Shown: positions 8,952 to 16,901 of the stretch, one piece after another | Numbering within the stretch: position 1 is the stretch's first letter | Layout of the letters: every line of letters begins with the position of its first letter | Source of the DNA: an uncultured Marinomonas sp. | Lineage (GTDB): Bacteria > Pseudomonadota > Gammaproteobacteria > Pseudomonadales > Marinomonadaceae | DNA length: 32,110 nt | NCBI GenBank assembly: GCA_947493575.1 | Contig: CANLRQ010000034.1 | Location: 1-32,110, forward strand | Direction of reading: 5' to 3' | Position numbers and translations under genes: made by a program | Notes under the pieces: model-generated | What the model was told of the DNA's origin: nothing | What the model saw: only the letters and a program-made list of their open reading frames with translations | Databases searched by the model: none

Positions 8952-9485
8952 TTAGGAGTTAACCGCTTCTTGAGACTCTTGTTGGCGCACATAGGTTGCT
9001 GTGGCTGGTGCTAGCCCAAAATGTTTTGGTGTTTCTATATTTTGTAATTTCACAGCTACGCCAATTAGCGCCATATGATGAATGCAGTGGCTCGCAACAA
9101 AAATTAGCTCTCTATGAAGGCTAGACACTAAATGGTCAGATCTTTCTTCCTCAAGACACACTTCTGAAACAATGGTAATTGGAGTTTCTAAAGTCGAATC
9201 TTCTAAAGCATAAAGCCATGTCTGTATCTCTTTAAGCTCTTGCTTAGCTGTTTCGATACAGGTTTCTACCAGTGCTCCTCGGCGTCTAATGTTGTAGTTA
9301 ATGTGCTTTTGGTCGAAGCCATTAACAATCACCAAATAGTTATCGATAATGTGCCGAATATGTTGGCCAATGCTACTATTTATATAAGGAGTACAAATAT
9401 AGCAATAAGATTTAGCATCAATAGCTTCAAGTAAGGAAAGCGCTTGATGAATTGTTTCTATGTTACCTTTTATAACAGGTATCAT
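8952..9485 (-). CDS. DinB/YfiT-superfamily protein
   Basis: A four-helix-bundle protein of the DinB superfamily, which includes thiol transferases and maleylpyruvate isomerase; the specific reaction is unknown. The two metal-site helices can be seen: SIGQHIRHIIDNY (38-50, His42 and His45) and SHCIHHMALI (132-141, His133, His136, His137). Many relatives have DHY where this protein has DNY, so one histidine of the first helix is replaced by Asn49. At 177 residues the length is normal. Its ATG overlaps the TGA of the upstream acyltransferase gene by 4 bases and its stop lies 2 bases before the NRDE gene, so translation is probably coupled. Confidence 0.75.
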   Translation of the reverse strand: MIPVIKGNIETIHQALSLLEAIDAKSYCYICTPYINSSIGQHIRHIIDNYLVIVNGFDQKHINYNIRRRGALVETCIETAKQELKEIQTWLYALEDSTLETPITIVSEVCLEEERSDHLVSSLHRELIFVASHCIHHMALIGVAVKLQNIETPKHFGLAPATATYVRQQESQEAVNS

Positions 9486-11293
9486 TTATCCTCCTGAAAG
9501 TCAGGTCGTTGTTTGTTTTCTTTTGAAATATGGAAATCTAGATAATTCTGCGCTGCATCATTACTCATGTACTTGCCTAAGACTCTCGCAGATAGCTGAG
9601 TTAAGTCAACAGTAATAAGACCATCAACCGTTTGGTTAAAATCTGGATCAACATTAAAGCTGATAAAACGGCCTTGCAAAGATAAATATTGGCGTATTAA
9701 TACAGGCACACCTGGACCGTTTTCAAGGCGTGAGACAAGATTGGAAAGCAGTTGTATGTCTGCTAGGCCAGAGAGTAAACTGACTGACCAAAAGGGTTTG
9801 TTTGCAATTGGTATAGGATGGGTTGCTTCCACGAGTTTAGAGCGGTTTGCATCGTAAAAATGTGCTGTCAGACTGCTAACAATCAATTGATGAGTCAGCT
9901 CTTTGTATTCGCCACTAATGCTTACAGGGCCAAACAAAGTCGTGTATTGAGGATTACGTGAAACAAAAGCGGCAATTCCTTTCCAAAGAAGCATAAGAGG
10001 AGACAGATTTTTTTGATACAACTTATCAATAACAGATCGTCCCATCTCTATTGCATTTGGTTGAGTATCTAAAAAAGCCTGATCAAATTTGAAAAGGGTA
10101 CGGCTATATAAGCCTTGAATACCAGATTTTTGAACAAGTGCATCCACTAATCCAAGTCTGTACGCTCCTGCAATTGCTAGTTGTTCTTTGTCCCAAATAA
10201 ATAGATGTAGGTACTCTTCATCAAATTGATCAAGGTCAATCTCTCTTCCTGTTCCTTCTCCTACTTCTCTAAAATTACGTTCTCTAATGATGCCAATTTG
10301 TCTTAAAGTAGAGGGTATTTCATTTGCATGGGCAATAAATACCTTGAATTGTTTCTGCTCTACTAATAAAGAGGATGAAGGTAGGCTAGTAATTTCTTGT
10401 TCCAAAATGTCAGAATTTATATCATCTAATATTGGTTCAAGTGAGCGCCCAGGTTCACTGTCGGATGTGCTACTTTGTTCTAAGTGATTTTGCTCTAATA
10501 AATAAGTGTTTAAGCGCAAGTAGTTAGTAATGTCTTGATCGTTGTCCATTTTAGCTATTTCATGAGGCTCAATTAGTGAGCCACAGCGAACACCAATGGA
10601 CTTATTCTTCTTATTTAATAGCTCACGGCCAAGTAAAACTGTTCTGAGGCGTGGGTGAATTTTTCCTGCTTTATAAAATAAGGGAGAATTTTGGCCTTCT
10701 ATAAACATAGGTAAGCAGGTTGCTTTACTCGACCTTGCTAACCTTCCAACAAGTCTGCCCCATTCTTTATCTTGAAGGTAATGACTATTTTCATCGAAAG
10801 TAGAGACTTCACCAGCGGGAAAAATTAGTAATGCACCTTCGTTTGTAAGATGTTGCCCTGCTTCTTTAATGGCTTTCATATTAGTTTTTCGAGCTTCTTT
10901 TGTCTCGAAAACATCAACACCAATAAATAAACTGTCTAATTCTGGTATGCGTTTAAGAAAAAGGTTTGCCATTACTTTAATATCTGGACGGTATTGCATG
11001 AGCATTTTTGCCAGAATCACACCTTCAACGCCTCCTAAAGGGTGATTTGCAACAATCAGCAATGGTCCTGTACTTGGAATGCTATCTAAAGGTTTGCCTG
11101 ATGAATGAAAGCGAATTCCCAGAGCATCAAGAGTATGTGTTAAAAATGTATTCGTATCTGAATTTTTGGGGCGTGTTAAGTAGTGCTGATGCAACCTTCT
11201 TAGCCCCGTAATGCTTTCTAGTATCGGAGCAAACCACTTCATAGACTTTGTTCTAGGAAGTAAAAAAGGGCTGAACTCTGATGTTGTTTTCAT
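9482..11293 (-). CDS. OlsF-like bifunctional acyltransferase (PlsC plus OlsB/GNAT-type domains)
   Basis: Two-domain protein of 603 residues. Residues about 60-260 are a PlsC/OlsA-type O-acyltransferase with VANHPLGGVEG (81-91) and FPAGEVSTF (158-166). Residues about 315-600 resemble OlsB and GNAT-type haemolysin proteins: IGIIRERNFREVGEGTGREID, AGAYRLG, LYSRTLF, IEMGRSVI, then the LFGPVSISGEY block. In OlsF of Serratia this arrangement makes ornithine lipid, the OlsB half N-acylating an amino acid and the OlsA half adding the second acyl chain. The substrate here could be ornithine or another amino acid and cannot be read from sequence. The linker (265-310) is low in conservation and acid-rich. 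The gene starts 3 bases after the ATP-grasp stop. Confidence 0.85.
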   Translation of the reverse strand: MKTTSEFSPFLLPRTKSMKWFAPILESITGLRRLHQHYLTRPKNSDTNTFLTHTLDALGIRFHSSGKPLDSIPSTGPLLIVANHPLGGVEGVILAKMLMQYRPDIKVMANLFLKRIPELDSLFIGVDVFETKEARKTNMKAIKEAGQHLTNEGALLIFPAGEVSTFDENSHYLQDKEWGRLVGRLARSSKATCLPMFIEGQNSPLFYKAGKIHPRLRTVLLGRELLNKKNKSIGVRCGSLIEPHEIAKMDNDQDITNYLRLNTYLLEQNHLEQSSTSDSEPGRSLEPILDDINSDILEQEITSLPSSSLLVEQKQFKVFIAHANEIPSTLRQIGIIRERNFREVGEGTGREIDLDQFDEEYLHLFIWDKEQLAIAGAYRLGLVDALVQKSGIQGLYSRTLFKFDQAFLDTQPNAIEMGRSVIDKLYQKNLSPLMLLWKGIAAFVSRNPQYTTLFGPVSISGEYKELTHQLIVSSLTAHFYDANRSKLVEATHPIPIANKPFWSVSLLSGLADIQLLSNLVSRLENGPGVPVLIRQYLSLQGRFISFNVDPDFNQTVDGLITVDLTQLSARVLGKYMSNDAAQNYLDFHISKENKQRPDFQEDK

Positions 11294-11296
11294 ATA

Positions 11297-12421
11297 TTAA
11301 TCCATTGATGGGTAATCTATTACCCAGTTCTTTTCTTCTCGCCAAGCGCGATACAATGATAGTAGAGACGGTGTTTTGTAACCCGCTTTTCGATTTAGAT
11401 GCCCAATTTCGAATAAAGTTCGATATTGAAATAATAATGCTTTAATTGCATCTGGGAATTTTGTTTTGCTGTCCCATATATGAGTAGCTTCGCTGCTTGC
11501 GCCGTTAATTTCAAGAATTTGGAAGTTCTTCCCATCCATGAGTTCGTCAATATGTTTAAACTTGACGTCGAGTCGACCAAAGTAAAACTCAGGCATGCCA
11601 TCAAAAAAAGTGTCCAGTGATTGAGTAAGCGCTTCTGTGATGTAACGATTGCCATCACGAAATATGCTGCCACCACTATGGCTACCTGCAAAAGCAATTC
11701 GAACGGCTTCTCCTTCAGGTATTACTTTATTATGATTTTCTTTATGTCTTGGTAGATAAATATGAGACAGAAGGCTCGCTCTTGGGTCCGCAAGAATAAG
11801 TTCTTTAAGCGTTTTAACGCCATCCCCAATTACCCAAGGTGTATATTTTAGGGTTATTGATGTTATTTTTCCTTTTTTCTCACCAGGGTAGCGGATATAG
11901 AAAATGCCAGCTTCTGCCTGATACTTAGATTTTTCCTGTAATAAAAAACGTGCGTTTGTTGGAAAAAGTTCTATGTAATCTATTAGCTCTTGCTCGTGCT
12001 CAATTAATCTCACCCCGACACCTCGACAACCAAGGTCTGGTTTGGCGACAGCAGGTAAGGTTAGACCTTCATCAAAATATTGCTTTAAAAGGGTCTTGGA
12101 GCTTTCAATAGCCGTTAAGTTTTCTTTCGTTGTGAAGGTCACATACTCGCATAAGAAAGAACGAACTTCTTTTTTAGGTTGATCTAATATGTCCGCTTTT
12201 GATTCTCCAACCATTCCGCTTAATGGTATTTTAGGGTTAGATATCAATGGCAAACCGATACTACGGTATTTGATACTAAGACCTAAACATTGCACCATCA
12301 CAGGAGCATACATTGCCCACGCTGGCCAAAATTCAAAAAATGAAACTGGTTTCTCAGTTACTTCAAGAGGTGGCATACCTTCATTTATGCCCTGCGGTAA
12401 TGGGACTTTTCGAATATTCAA
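11297..12421 (-). CDS. ATP-grasp carboxylate-amine ligase-like protein
   Basis: ATP-grasp enzyme expected to join a carboxylate to an amine through an acyl phosphate; the substrate is unknown. The N-terminal third has an aromatic, hydrophobic segment (FFEFWPAWAMYAPVMVQ, 28-44), followed by an NPKIPLSGMVGESKADIL block (62-79). The ATP-grasp core follows: AVAKPDLGCRGVGV (124-137), LLQEKS (160-165), GRLDVKF (282-288) and the Mg-binding ILEINGASSEATHIWD (302-317). The start is TTG at 12421, which overlaps the dedA stop as TTGA; GAGGAAC lies upstream. An in-frame ATG at residue 16 is the alternative. It sits between a DedA membrane protein and an amino-lipid acyltransferase, so amino-acid or peptide attachment to a lipid is an attractive but unproven job. 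Confidence 0.75.
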   Translation of the reverse strand: MNIRKVPLPQGINEGMPPLEVTEKPVSFFEFWPAWAMYAPVMVQCLGLSIKYRSIGLPLISNPKIPLSGMVGESKADILDQPKKEVRSFLCEYVTFTTKENLTAIESSKTLLKQYFDEGLTLPAVAKPDLGCRGVGVRLIEHEQELIDYIELFPTNARFLLQEKSKYQAEAGIFYIRYPGEKKGKITSITLKYTPWVIGDGVKTLKELILADPRASLLSHIYLPRHKENHNKVIPEGEAVRIAFAGSHSGGSIFRDGNRYITEALTQSLDTFFDGMPEFYFGRLDVKFKHIDELMDGKNFQILEINGASSEATHIWDSKTKFPDAIKALLFQYRTLFEIGHLNRKAGYKTPSLLSLYRAWREEKNWVIDYPSMD

Positions 12422-12987
12422 ACGGATCGTTCCTCAAGGAGGTAAGTGTTAATGATCTTATTAATGAGCATAATGACAACAATTAGCAGTGGTGCTAGAA
12501 CCCATCTCCATAATGCGTCCTCTAACCATAAAGCATCGCCTAAAGCAAAAACAGACGCATATATTAGAATTGACCACAAAAGTGTTGCTAAGCCAACTGA
12601 TAGAAAGAATGTAATAGGTTGAATGCGTAGAGCGCCACATACAAGATAACCTGTCCCTCTAAGACCAGGTAAAAAACGAATGAGGAAAACATTTAAAAAA
12701 GCATTTTTTTGAAGTTTGTTTTGAATGTTAAGAACTTTAGGATGGGAGAGTCGTTGTTGAACCCAATTGAACTTATGGCTGTAGCGGCCAATGTAGAATA
12801 GGATGATGTCTCCTGATGCAATACCAATAAATACGGCAAGAACTCCAAGGTGAATTGGTAGAGTGCCTTCAACAGATAAAAGTGCTGCACCAACAATGGC
12901 GGCATCTTCTAATAAATAAGATAGGAGTATAATCCCCAGCATTATAATATAGGGATTTTGAGACCAAGTGAGTAAAGTATCCAACAT
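12418..12987 (-). CDS. DedA family membrane protein
   Basis: Polytopic inner-membrane protein of the DedA/SNARE-associated family, several members of which flip or recycle polar lipids such as undecaprenyl phosphate or phosphatidylethanolamine. The family signature FLIRFLPGLRGTGYLVCG (101-118) is present, as are the re-entrant region around LLEDAAIVGAALL and ASGDIILFYIGRYS. At 189 residues from ATG 12987 it is slightly shorter than typical; a TTG at 13023 would add 12 residues but also lacks a clear ribosome-binding site. It is the first gene of the five-gene minus-strand operon and overlaps the ATP-grasp gene by 4 bases. It starts 93 bases downstream of a tRNA gene on the same strand. Confidence 0.85.
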   Translation of the reverse strand: MLDTLLTWSQNPYIIMLGIILLSYLLEDAAIVGAALLSVEGTLPIHLGVLAVFIGIASGDIILFYIGRYSHKFNWVQQRLSHPKVLNIQNKLQKNAFLNVFLIRFLPGLRGTGYLVCGALRIQPITFFLSVGLATLLWSILIYASVFALGDALWLEDALWRWVLAPLLIVVIMLINKIINTYLLEERSV

Positions 12988-13080
12988 AAATATATTAACT
13001 AAGCCATTTTTTCTACTATACAATTTCAGACCTAGTAAAGGCTAGCTAGTTCAATTGTATTAAAGGTATTTCTAAAAAGA

Positions 13081-13156
13081 TGGTGCCCCCACCAGGACTC
13101 GAACCTGGAATAGCCGCTTAGGAGGCGGCAGGTATATCCTGTTTACCTATGAGGAC
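13081..13156 (-). tRNA. tRNA-Arg (anticodon CCT)
   Basis: The minus strand folds into a full cloverleaf. The acceptor arm pairs GTCCTCA with TGGGGGC (two G-T wobbles), then discriminator A and an encoded CCA. The anticodon stem GCCGC/GCGGC holds loop CTCCTAA, giving anticodon CCT, which reads AGG. The T arm CCAGG-TTCGAGT-CCTGG is perfect. It matches the minor tRNA-Arg (argW type) of gammaproteobacteria. tRNA 3' ends are common integration sites, but no integrase or duplicated 3' end is visible here. Confidence 0.95.
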
Positions 13157-13304
13157 ATGATGTATTTAAGTCAATAGTTTGTTGAATAAGGTTTTGCACC
13201 GTAATTCATATGAAAACAGGACGTTTTTATACATTATTTTATTAAGTTGAGCAAATTAAAATTGTTTTAAATCAAGGTGAGAGTAGTAGGTAAGAGGTGT
13301 TTGA

Positions 13305-13781
13305 TTAAGCTTTACCAAGAGTGTGTTTGCTATTTATTGGTTTAGTGCTGCCTTTCGCTGTGTAGACGCGACTTTTTTTGTCCGATCCCTTTAGAATTTC
13401 CAAAAATGATTTATTTCGTTCTTGAGCGATATGTAATATTTGCTCATTGGAATGGTTTTTTTCTTTGCATACTTCTAGAAGGTTTTCACAGTCTAGTACT
13501 AGATTTGTCAGGTTGGTATTTACTGGGGGGGTATTCAACCAAGCCTTAAACTGGCCTTCTTCAGCCTTTTTTTGATTAATAACACCGAACTTCAATAATA
13601 ATGAATGGCGTTTAATGTTTAACTTGTCTAGCTCATCTAAAATAGTTTGTTTTTGTTTGGAAATTTCTATTATTTTTTCAGAATTTAGTTGAGCAAGTGC
13701 CTCTCGTTCGACATCCAACAATGTCGATAGTGAACTTAGAAGCTCTTTATTACGTAAAAAAATAGGTTCAACAGGGACCAT
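13305..13781 (-). CDS. flgN: FlgN, export chaperone for hook-filament junction proteins
   Basis: Cytoplasmic chaperone that binds FlgK and FlgL and brings them to the flagellar export gate. It is 158 residues, almost entirely helical with long heptad-like stretches. It keeps the family C-terminal basic tail YTAKGSTKPINSKHTLGKA, in which a Tyr-x-x-x-Gly start is characteristic. Sequence conservation in this family is low, so the call leans on position: it follows flgM by 37 bases, as in other polar-flagellum loci. The ATG at 13781 is the only reasonable start. Its clients flgK and flgL are encoded 12 kb further on the other strand. Confidence 0.85.
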   Translation of the reverse strand: MVPVEPIFLRNKELLSSLSTLLDVEREALAQLNSEKIIEISKQKQTILDELDKLNIKRHSLLLKFGVINQKKAEEGQFKAWLNTPPVNTNLTNLVLDCENLLEVCKEKNHSNEQILHIAQERNKSFLEILKGSDKKSRVYTAKGSTKPINSKHTLGKA

Positions 13782-13818
13782 AAGAAAGTGTATTTCTCTT
13801 ATTTAATGCATTATTTTC

Positions 13819-14133
13819 TTAAGAAAAAAGCGCATCAATGCTTTGCATATTGCTTGCTAGTTTCTGAGTATCAATTTTGTACTCACCAGCAGCAAGTGCT
13901 TGCTTGATTTCTTCAACCTTATCCATATCTACATCAGGAAGATTTGAAATTTTTTCTTCTTGATTTTTTAACACTTGTGCAGCTCCACTTAACTGAACAG
14001 TGTCTTCTGCTAGTGTGTCTTTACTAGAAACTGAGCTTGACTTAGCTCCTTCTGGTTGTTCAGAAGACTTTTGCAAACGATCATTTTTTGTGACGTTTGT
14101 CTGATTTAATATACCATTAAGATTAATTGCCAT
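13819..14133 (-). CDS. flgM: FlgM, anti-sigma-28 factor
   Basis: Binds and holds sigma-28 (FliA) until the hook is finished, when it is exported through the flagellum. The 104-residue protein has the expected start MAINLNGI, a disordered Ser/Glu-rich middle, then DTVQLSGAAQ and the C-terminal sigma-binding helices DMDKVEEIKQALAAGEYKID and KLASNMQSIDALF. A strong ribosome-binding site GGGAGAGG precedes the ATG. A near-consensus sigma-28 promoter lies about 40 bases upstream, giving the classical autoregulatory loop. It also follows flgA by 113 bases, so it may be read from a flgA promoter too. Confidence 0.95.
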   Translation of the reverse strand: MAINLNGILNQTNVTKNDRLQKSSEQPEGAKSSSVSSKDTLAEDTVQLSGAAQVLKNQEEKISNLPDVDMDKVEEIKQALAAGEYKIDTQKLASNMQSIDALFS

Positions 14134-14170
14134 GATCCTCTCCCGCCCTGAATATTGCCATCTAATCCCC

Positions 14171-14197
14171 TTATCGACTGTCTATGAATAAACTTTA
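14171..14197 (-). promoter_or_regulatory. Sigma-28 (FliA) promoter of flgM
   Basis: On the minus strand TAAAGTTT (14197-14190) is followed by exactly 11 bases and then GTCGATAA (14178-14171). The enteric consensus is TAAAGTTT-N11-GCCGATAA, so 15 of 16 positions match. Predicted transcription starts near 14163, about 30 bases before the flgM ATG. Position and match make this a firm call. Confidence 0.85.
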
Positions 14198-14246
14198 GAC
14201 ATTTTTATAAAAAAAACAGGTAAATGACGATTTCTTTTTTCTCGTT

Positions 14247-14960
14247 TCAATAGTTTACAAGAATCTCGTTGCTGGATACAACTTTTCCGTACACAATTCG
14301 ACCAGAGCTGATGTTTTTAGCTCGAATTTGTTGTCCCATAACGCCATTATCAAGGGACTCACCATTCATTTTAATGCTAATGACATTACTTTGTGCTTTT
14401 ATAACGATTCTTGAGCCTTTTTTTATTATTATAGGTAACTCAGTAATTTTATCCGTTATGACTGTGTTGATGTTAATGTTGCGGGAGGCAACCAATCCAT
14501 AGGGTGGATTATCTTGACTATATATGTCTCCACGTAATTTGGTGATATCTACTTTGATCAAATCAACATTGTCTTTTGTAATGGTCTGCTTTCTGGAAAT
14601 TGGGCTAATTGCTGTGTATGCATTTAAGAATATCTTTTGATTAACTGGCAGGAAGAATTTCCATGCTGGTGCAAGGCACTGAACTGTGTAAGTTGTTCGT
14701 TTTTGTGCATTGAGGCGAGAATTAAGAATTGATAACTTGTCTTCAGGGCAAGCAGGTAAATAGCTAAAATTTGCTCGATTCCCTAATTCAATGTTGATTT
14801 CTGCTTTTGGGTAAAGCGTTGCTAAACGTGGTTTTTCATTTTGTTCAATGAAATTAATAATATAAGCTTGAAGATCGGTTGCATGGCAAATAGAGGACAA
14901 AGTGCATAGTATTATTGCTCGGAAAAATAGATTTTTATTTATAATAGATAAATATCTCAC
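14247..14960 (-). CDS. flgA: FlgA, P-ring assembly chaperone
   Basis: Periplasmic chaperone needed to build the P ring from FlgI. The protein of 237 residues begins with a signal peptide (hydrophobic FFRAIILCTLSSICHA, cleavage likely after CHA near residue 27). The C-terminal SAF-type domain shows the expected features: LRGDIY, ASRNININTVITDKI, PIIIKKGSRIVIKAQSNVISIKMNGESLDNGVMGQQIRAKNISS-like order with conserved Gly-x-x-Gly-x-x-I. The start is a GTG at 14960 with a poor ribosome-binding site; no ATG is available nearby. It is the first gene of flgA-flgM-flgN and is divergent from cheV, with 127 bases between them. Confidence 0.95.
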   Translation of the reverse strand: MRYLSIINKNLFFRAIILCTLSSICHATDLQAYIINFIEQNEKPRLATLYPKAEINIELGNRANFSYLPACPEDKLSILNSRLNAQKRTTYTVQCLAPAWKFFLPVNQKIFLNAYTAISPISRKQTITKDNVDLIKVDITKLRGDIYSQDNPPYGLVASRNININTVITDKITELPIIIKKGSRIVIKAQSNVISIKMNGESLDNGVMGQQIRAKNISSGRIVYGKVVSSNEILVNY

Positions 14961-15001
14961 GATTTTGACTCTAAGTTTGCATAAGGTATTAGTAAAATAA
15001 C

Positions 15002-15030
15002 AAATATCACTCTATGATTGGATGATATTT
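15002..15030. promoter_or_regulatory. Inverted repeat between flgA and cheV
   Basis: AAATATCA (15002-15009) and TGATATTT (15023-15030) form an 8-bp inverted repeat with 13 bases between the arms. It lies in the middle of the divergent flgA/cheV gap and could be a binding site for a flagellar regulator. A second small dyad, TCGCC-TT-GGCGA, lies at 15049-15060. Neither matches a site I know well. Confidence 0.3.
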
Positions 15031-15087
15031 ACATATTCTTTTGAGGTTCGCCTTGGCGACATAGTAAGGTTCATAGGAGATTTAGTT

Positions 15088-16020
15088 ATGGCCGGAGTTC
15101 TCGATACAGTTAACCAGCGTACTCAACTTGTTGGTGAGAACCGTCTGGAGTTGTTGTTATTTCGTTTAAATGGAAAGCAAATATACGGAATTAACGTTTT
15201 CAAAGTAAAAGAAGTATTGCAGTGTCCAAAGTTAACGACTATGCCTCATAGTAGCCCTGTTGTTCGTGGTGTAGCTCATATTCGTGGGGGCACGATTCCG
15301 ATACTTGATTTAGGGTTGGCAACAGGTGATCGACCAATTGAAAATATTAGTGAGTGTTTTGTGATTATCACGGAATACAATCGTAGAATTCAAGGATTCT
15401 TAGTAAAAGGTGTTGAACGAATCGTTAATATGAATTGGAGTGATATTCAACCGCCTCCAAAAGGATTGTCACACGATAATTATTTGACTGCTGTTTGTCA
15501 GGTTGATAAGCAAATGGTGGAAATCATTGATGTTGAACAAATTCTTTCTGAAGTCGCTCCTACTAAGCAAGACATTTCAGTAGGTATAGTGACAGATTCG
15601 GTTCAAGAAAATGCTAAACAACACCATATTCTTATTGTGGATGACTCTAGTGTTGCGCGTAAACAAATAAAACGTTGTATGGAAGATGTTGGTTTCGCGA
15701 CAACGGTTTTATGTGATGGGCGTGAAGCTTTAGAATACCTTTTGAGTATTGCTGATGAAGGTGGGGATGTTACAACTCTATTCTCTATGGTTATTTCAGA
15801 TATTGAAATGCCAGAAATGGATGGTTACACATTAACTACTCAAATTCGTAATGATAGCCGTTTAAGTGATCTATTTATTCTTTTGCATACTTCTTTAAGT
15901 GGTGTATTTAACGAAGCGATGGTTAAAAAAGTTGGGGCGGATGGGTTTTTGGCAAAATTCCAACCTGATGAATTAGCTCGTTTAGCGATTGAAACTGTTC
16001 AGGCTAAAGAAGCTGATTAG
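15088..16020 (+). CDS. cheV: CheV, chemotaxis coupling protein with receiver domain
   Basis: Couples chemoreceptors to CheA and adjusts signalling through its own phosphorylation. It is a CheW-like domain (about residues 15-160) followed by a CheY-like receiver domain (about 180-305). The receiver has the acidic pair in HILIVDDSS, the phospho-acceptor Asp238 in SDIEMPEMDGY, the Thr in LLHTSLSG and the Lys in FLAKF. The family start MAGVLDTVNQRTQLV is unmistakable and follows AGGAGA by 7 bases, so ATG 15088 is used rather than an upstream in-frame ATG at 15022. It is followed by cheR after 50 bases and then the flg genes, as in Pseudomonas and Vibrio. Confidence 0.97.
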   Translation: MAGVLDTVNQRTQLVGENRLELLLFRLNGKQIYGINVFKVKEVLQCPKLTTMPHSSPVVRGVAHIRGGTIPILDLGLATGDRPIENISECFVIITEYNRRIQGFLVKGVERIVNMNWSDIQPPPKGLSHDNYLTAVCQVDKQMVEIIDVEQILSEVAPTKQDISVGIVTDSVQENAKQHHILIVDDSSVARKQIKRCMEDVGFATTVLCDGREALEYLLSIADEGGDVTTLFSMVISDIEMPEMDGYTLTTQIRNDSRLSDLFILLHTSLSGVFNEAMVKKVGADGFLAKFQPDELARLAIETVQAKEAD

Positions 16021-16070
16021 TTAAAGTGTTATAGCATATTGAGTTAGTATGCTTTTTTGGAGCAATAATA

Positions 16071-16895
16071 TTGAGTAGTGCAAAGGTAATAACGCCCCAA
16101 GGATACGCAAAATTTAAGCAATACTTGGAAAAAGTATGTGGCATTATGCTGAGTGATAATAAACAATACTTGGTTGCCAGTCGTCTTGGTAAATTGCTTG
16201 AAAGGGAGAAAATTGACAAGCTAGAAGATTTGGTTTCGTTATTAGAAAGGAGGGGAGGGGCATTAAAAGAGGAAGTTATTAATGCGATGACAACCAATGA
16301 AACTCTATGGTTTCGTGACTCTCATCCCTTTAATATATTAAAAGAAAAAATTCTTCCTGAATTATCCGGTCGCTCTTTGCGTATCTGGTCGGCGGCTTCT
16401 TCAACTGGGCAGGAGCCGTATTCGATAAGTATGGTGATTGACGAGTATAAGTCTTCTCGACCGGGTAAGTTGAGATCGGGCGAGAAAATTATTGCTACGG
16501 ATATTTGCACTAATATTTTAGAACATGCTAAACAAGCTGAGTACGATAGCCTAGCGATTGTTAGAGGGCTTAGCGATGATCTGCAAAGACGCTATTTTGA
16601 AAAAATAGACTCAGGATCGTGGAAAATTAAGTCATCAATTCGTAATAGAGTGGATTTTCGTTATTTGAATTTGATTGATTCGTATTCTAGTTTAGGTAAA
16701 TTCGACGTGATTTTTTGCCGGAATGTTCTAATTTATTTTTCAGCTGAATTGAAATTGGATATTTTAACAAGAATGCATAAGTCTCTTAATCCTGGTGGTT
16801 ATTTGTTTCTAGGTGGGTCTGAGGCGTTGAGTGGTTTATCCTCATTGTTTGAAATTGTGCAATGCCACCCTGGTATTGTTTATCGTGCTAAATAA
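16071..16895 (+). CDS. cheR: CheR, chemoreceptor glutamate methyltransferase
   Basis: Methylates receptor glutamates with S-adenosylmethionine for chemotactic adaptation. The N-terminal helical domain holds TTNETLWFRDSHPF (74-87). The methyltransferase core has RIWSAASSTGQEPYSISM (104-121), IIATDICTNILEHAKQAEY (140-158) and the FDVIFCRNVLIYF motif (211-223). The length of 274 residues is typical. The start is a TTG at 16071 with TTGGAG about 9 bases upstream; no ATG is available before the conserved region. No C-terminal receptor-tethering pentapeptide-binding extension is seen. It is separated from flgB by 333 bases that carry a hairpin and a sigma-54 promoter. Confidence 0.96.
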   Translation: MSSAKVITPQGYAKFKQYLEKVCGIMLSDNKQYLVASRLGKLLEREKIDKLEDLVSLLERRGGALKEEVINAMTTNETLWFRDSHPFNILKEKILPELSGRSLRIWSAASSTGQEPYSISMVIDEYKSSRPGKLRSGEKIIATDICTNILEHAKQAEYDSLAIVRGLSDDLQRRYFEKIDSGSWKIKSSIRNRVDFRYLNLIDSYSSLGKFDVIFCRNVLIYFSAELKLDILTRMHKSLNPGGYLFLGGSEALSGLSSLFEIVQCHPGIVYRAK

Positions 16896-16901
16896 AGTAA
16901 T

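Noticed and set aside
10287..10487. Plus-strand open frame inside the OlsF-like gene
   Set aside because: It is a frame shadow opposite a well-supported two-domain protein, with no family features of its own.
11395..11697. 100-codon minus-strand frame inside the ATP-grasp gene
   Set aside because: It overlaps the conserved Mg-binding region of the ATP-grasp protein in another frame and resembles no family.
13081..13156. tRNA-Arg as a possible phage or island attachment site
   Set aside because: No integrase gene, no duplicated tRNA 3' end and no change of gene character were found on either side.
15022..15087. Upstream in-frame extension of CheV
   Set aside because: The CheV family starts at MAGVLDTVNQRTQLV, which has a good ribosome-binding site at ATG 15088.
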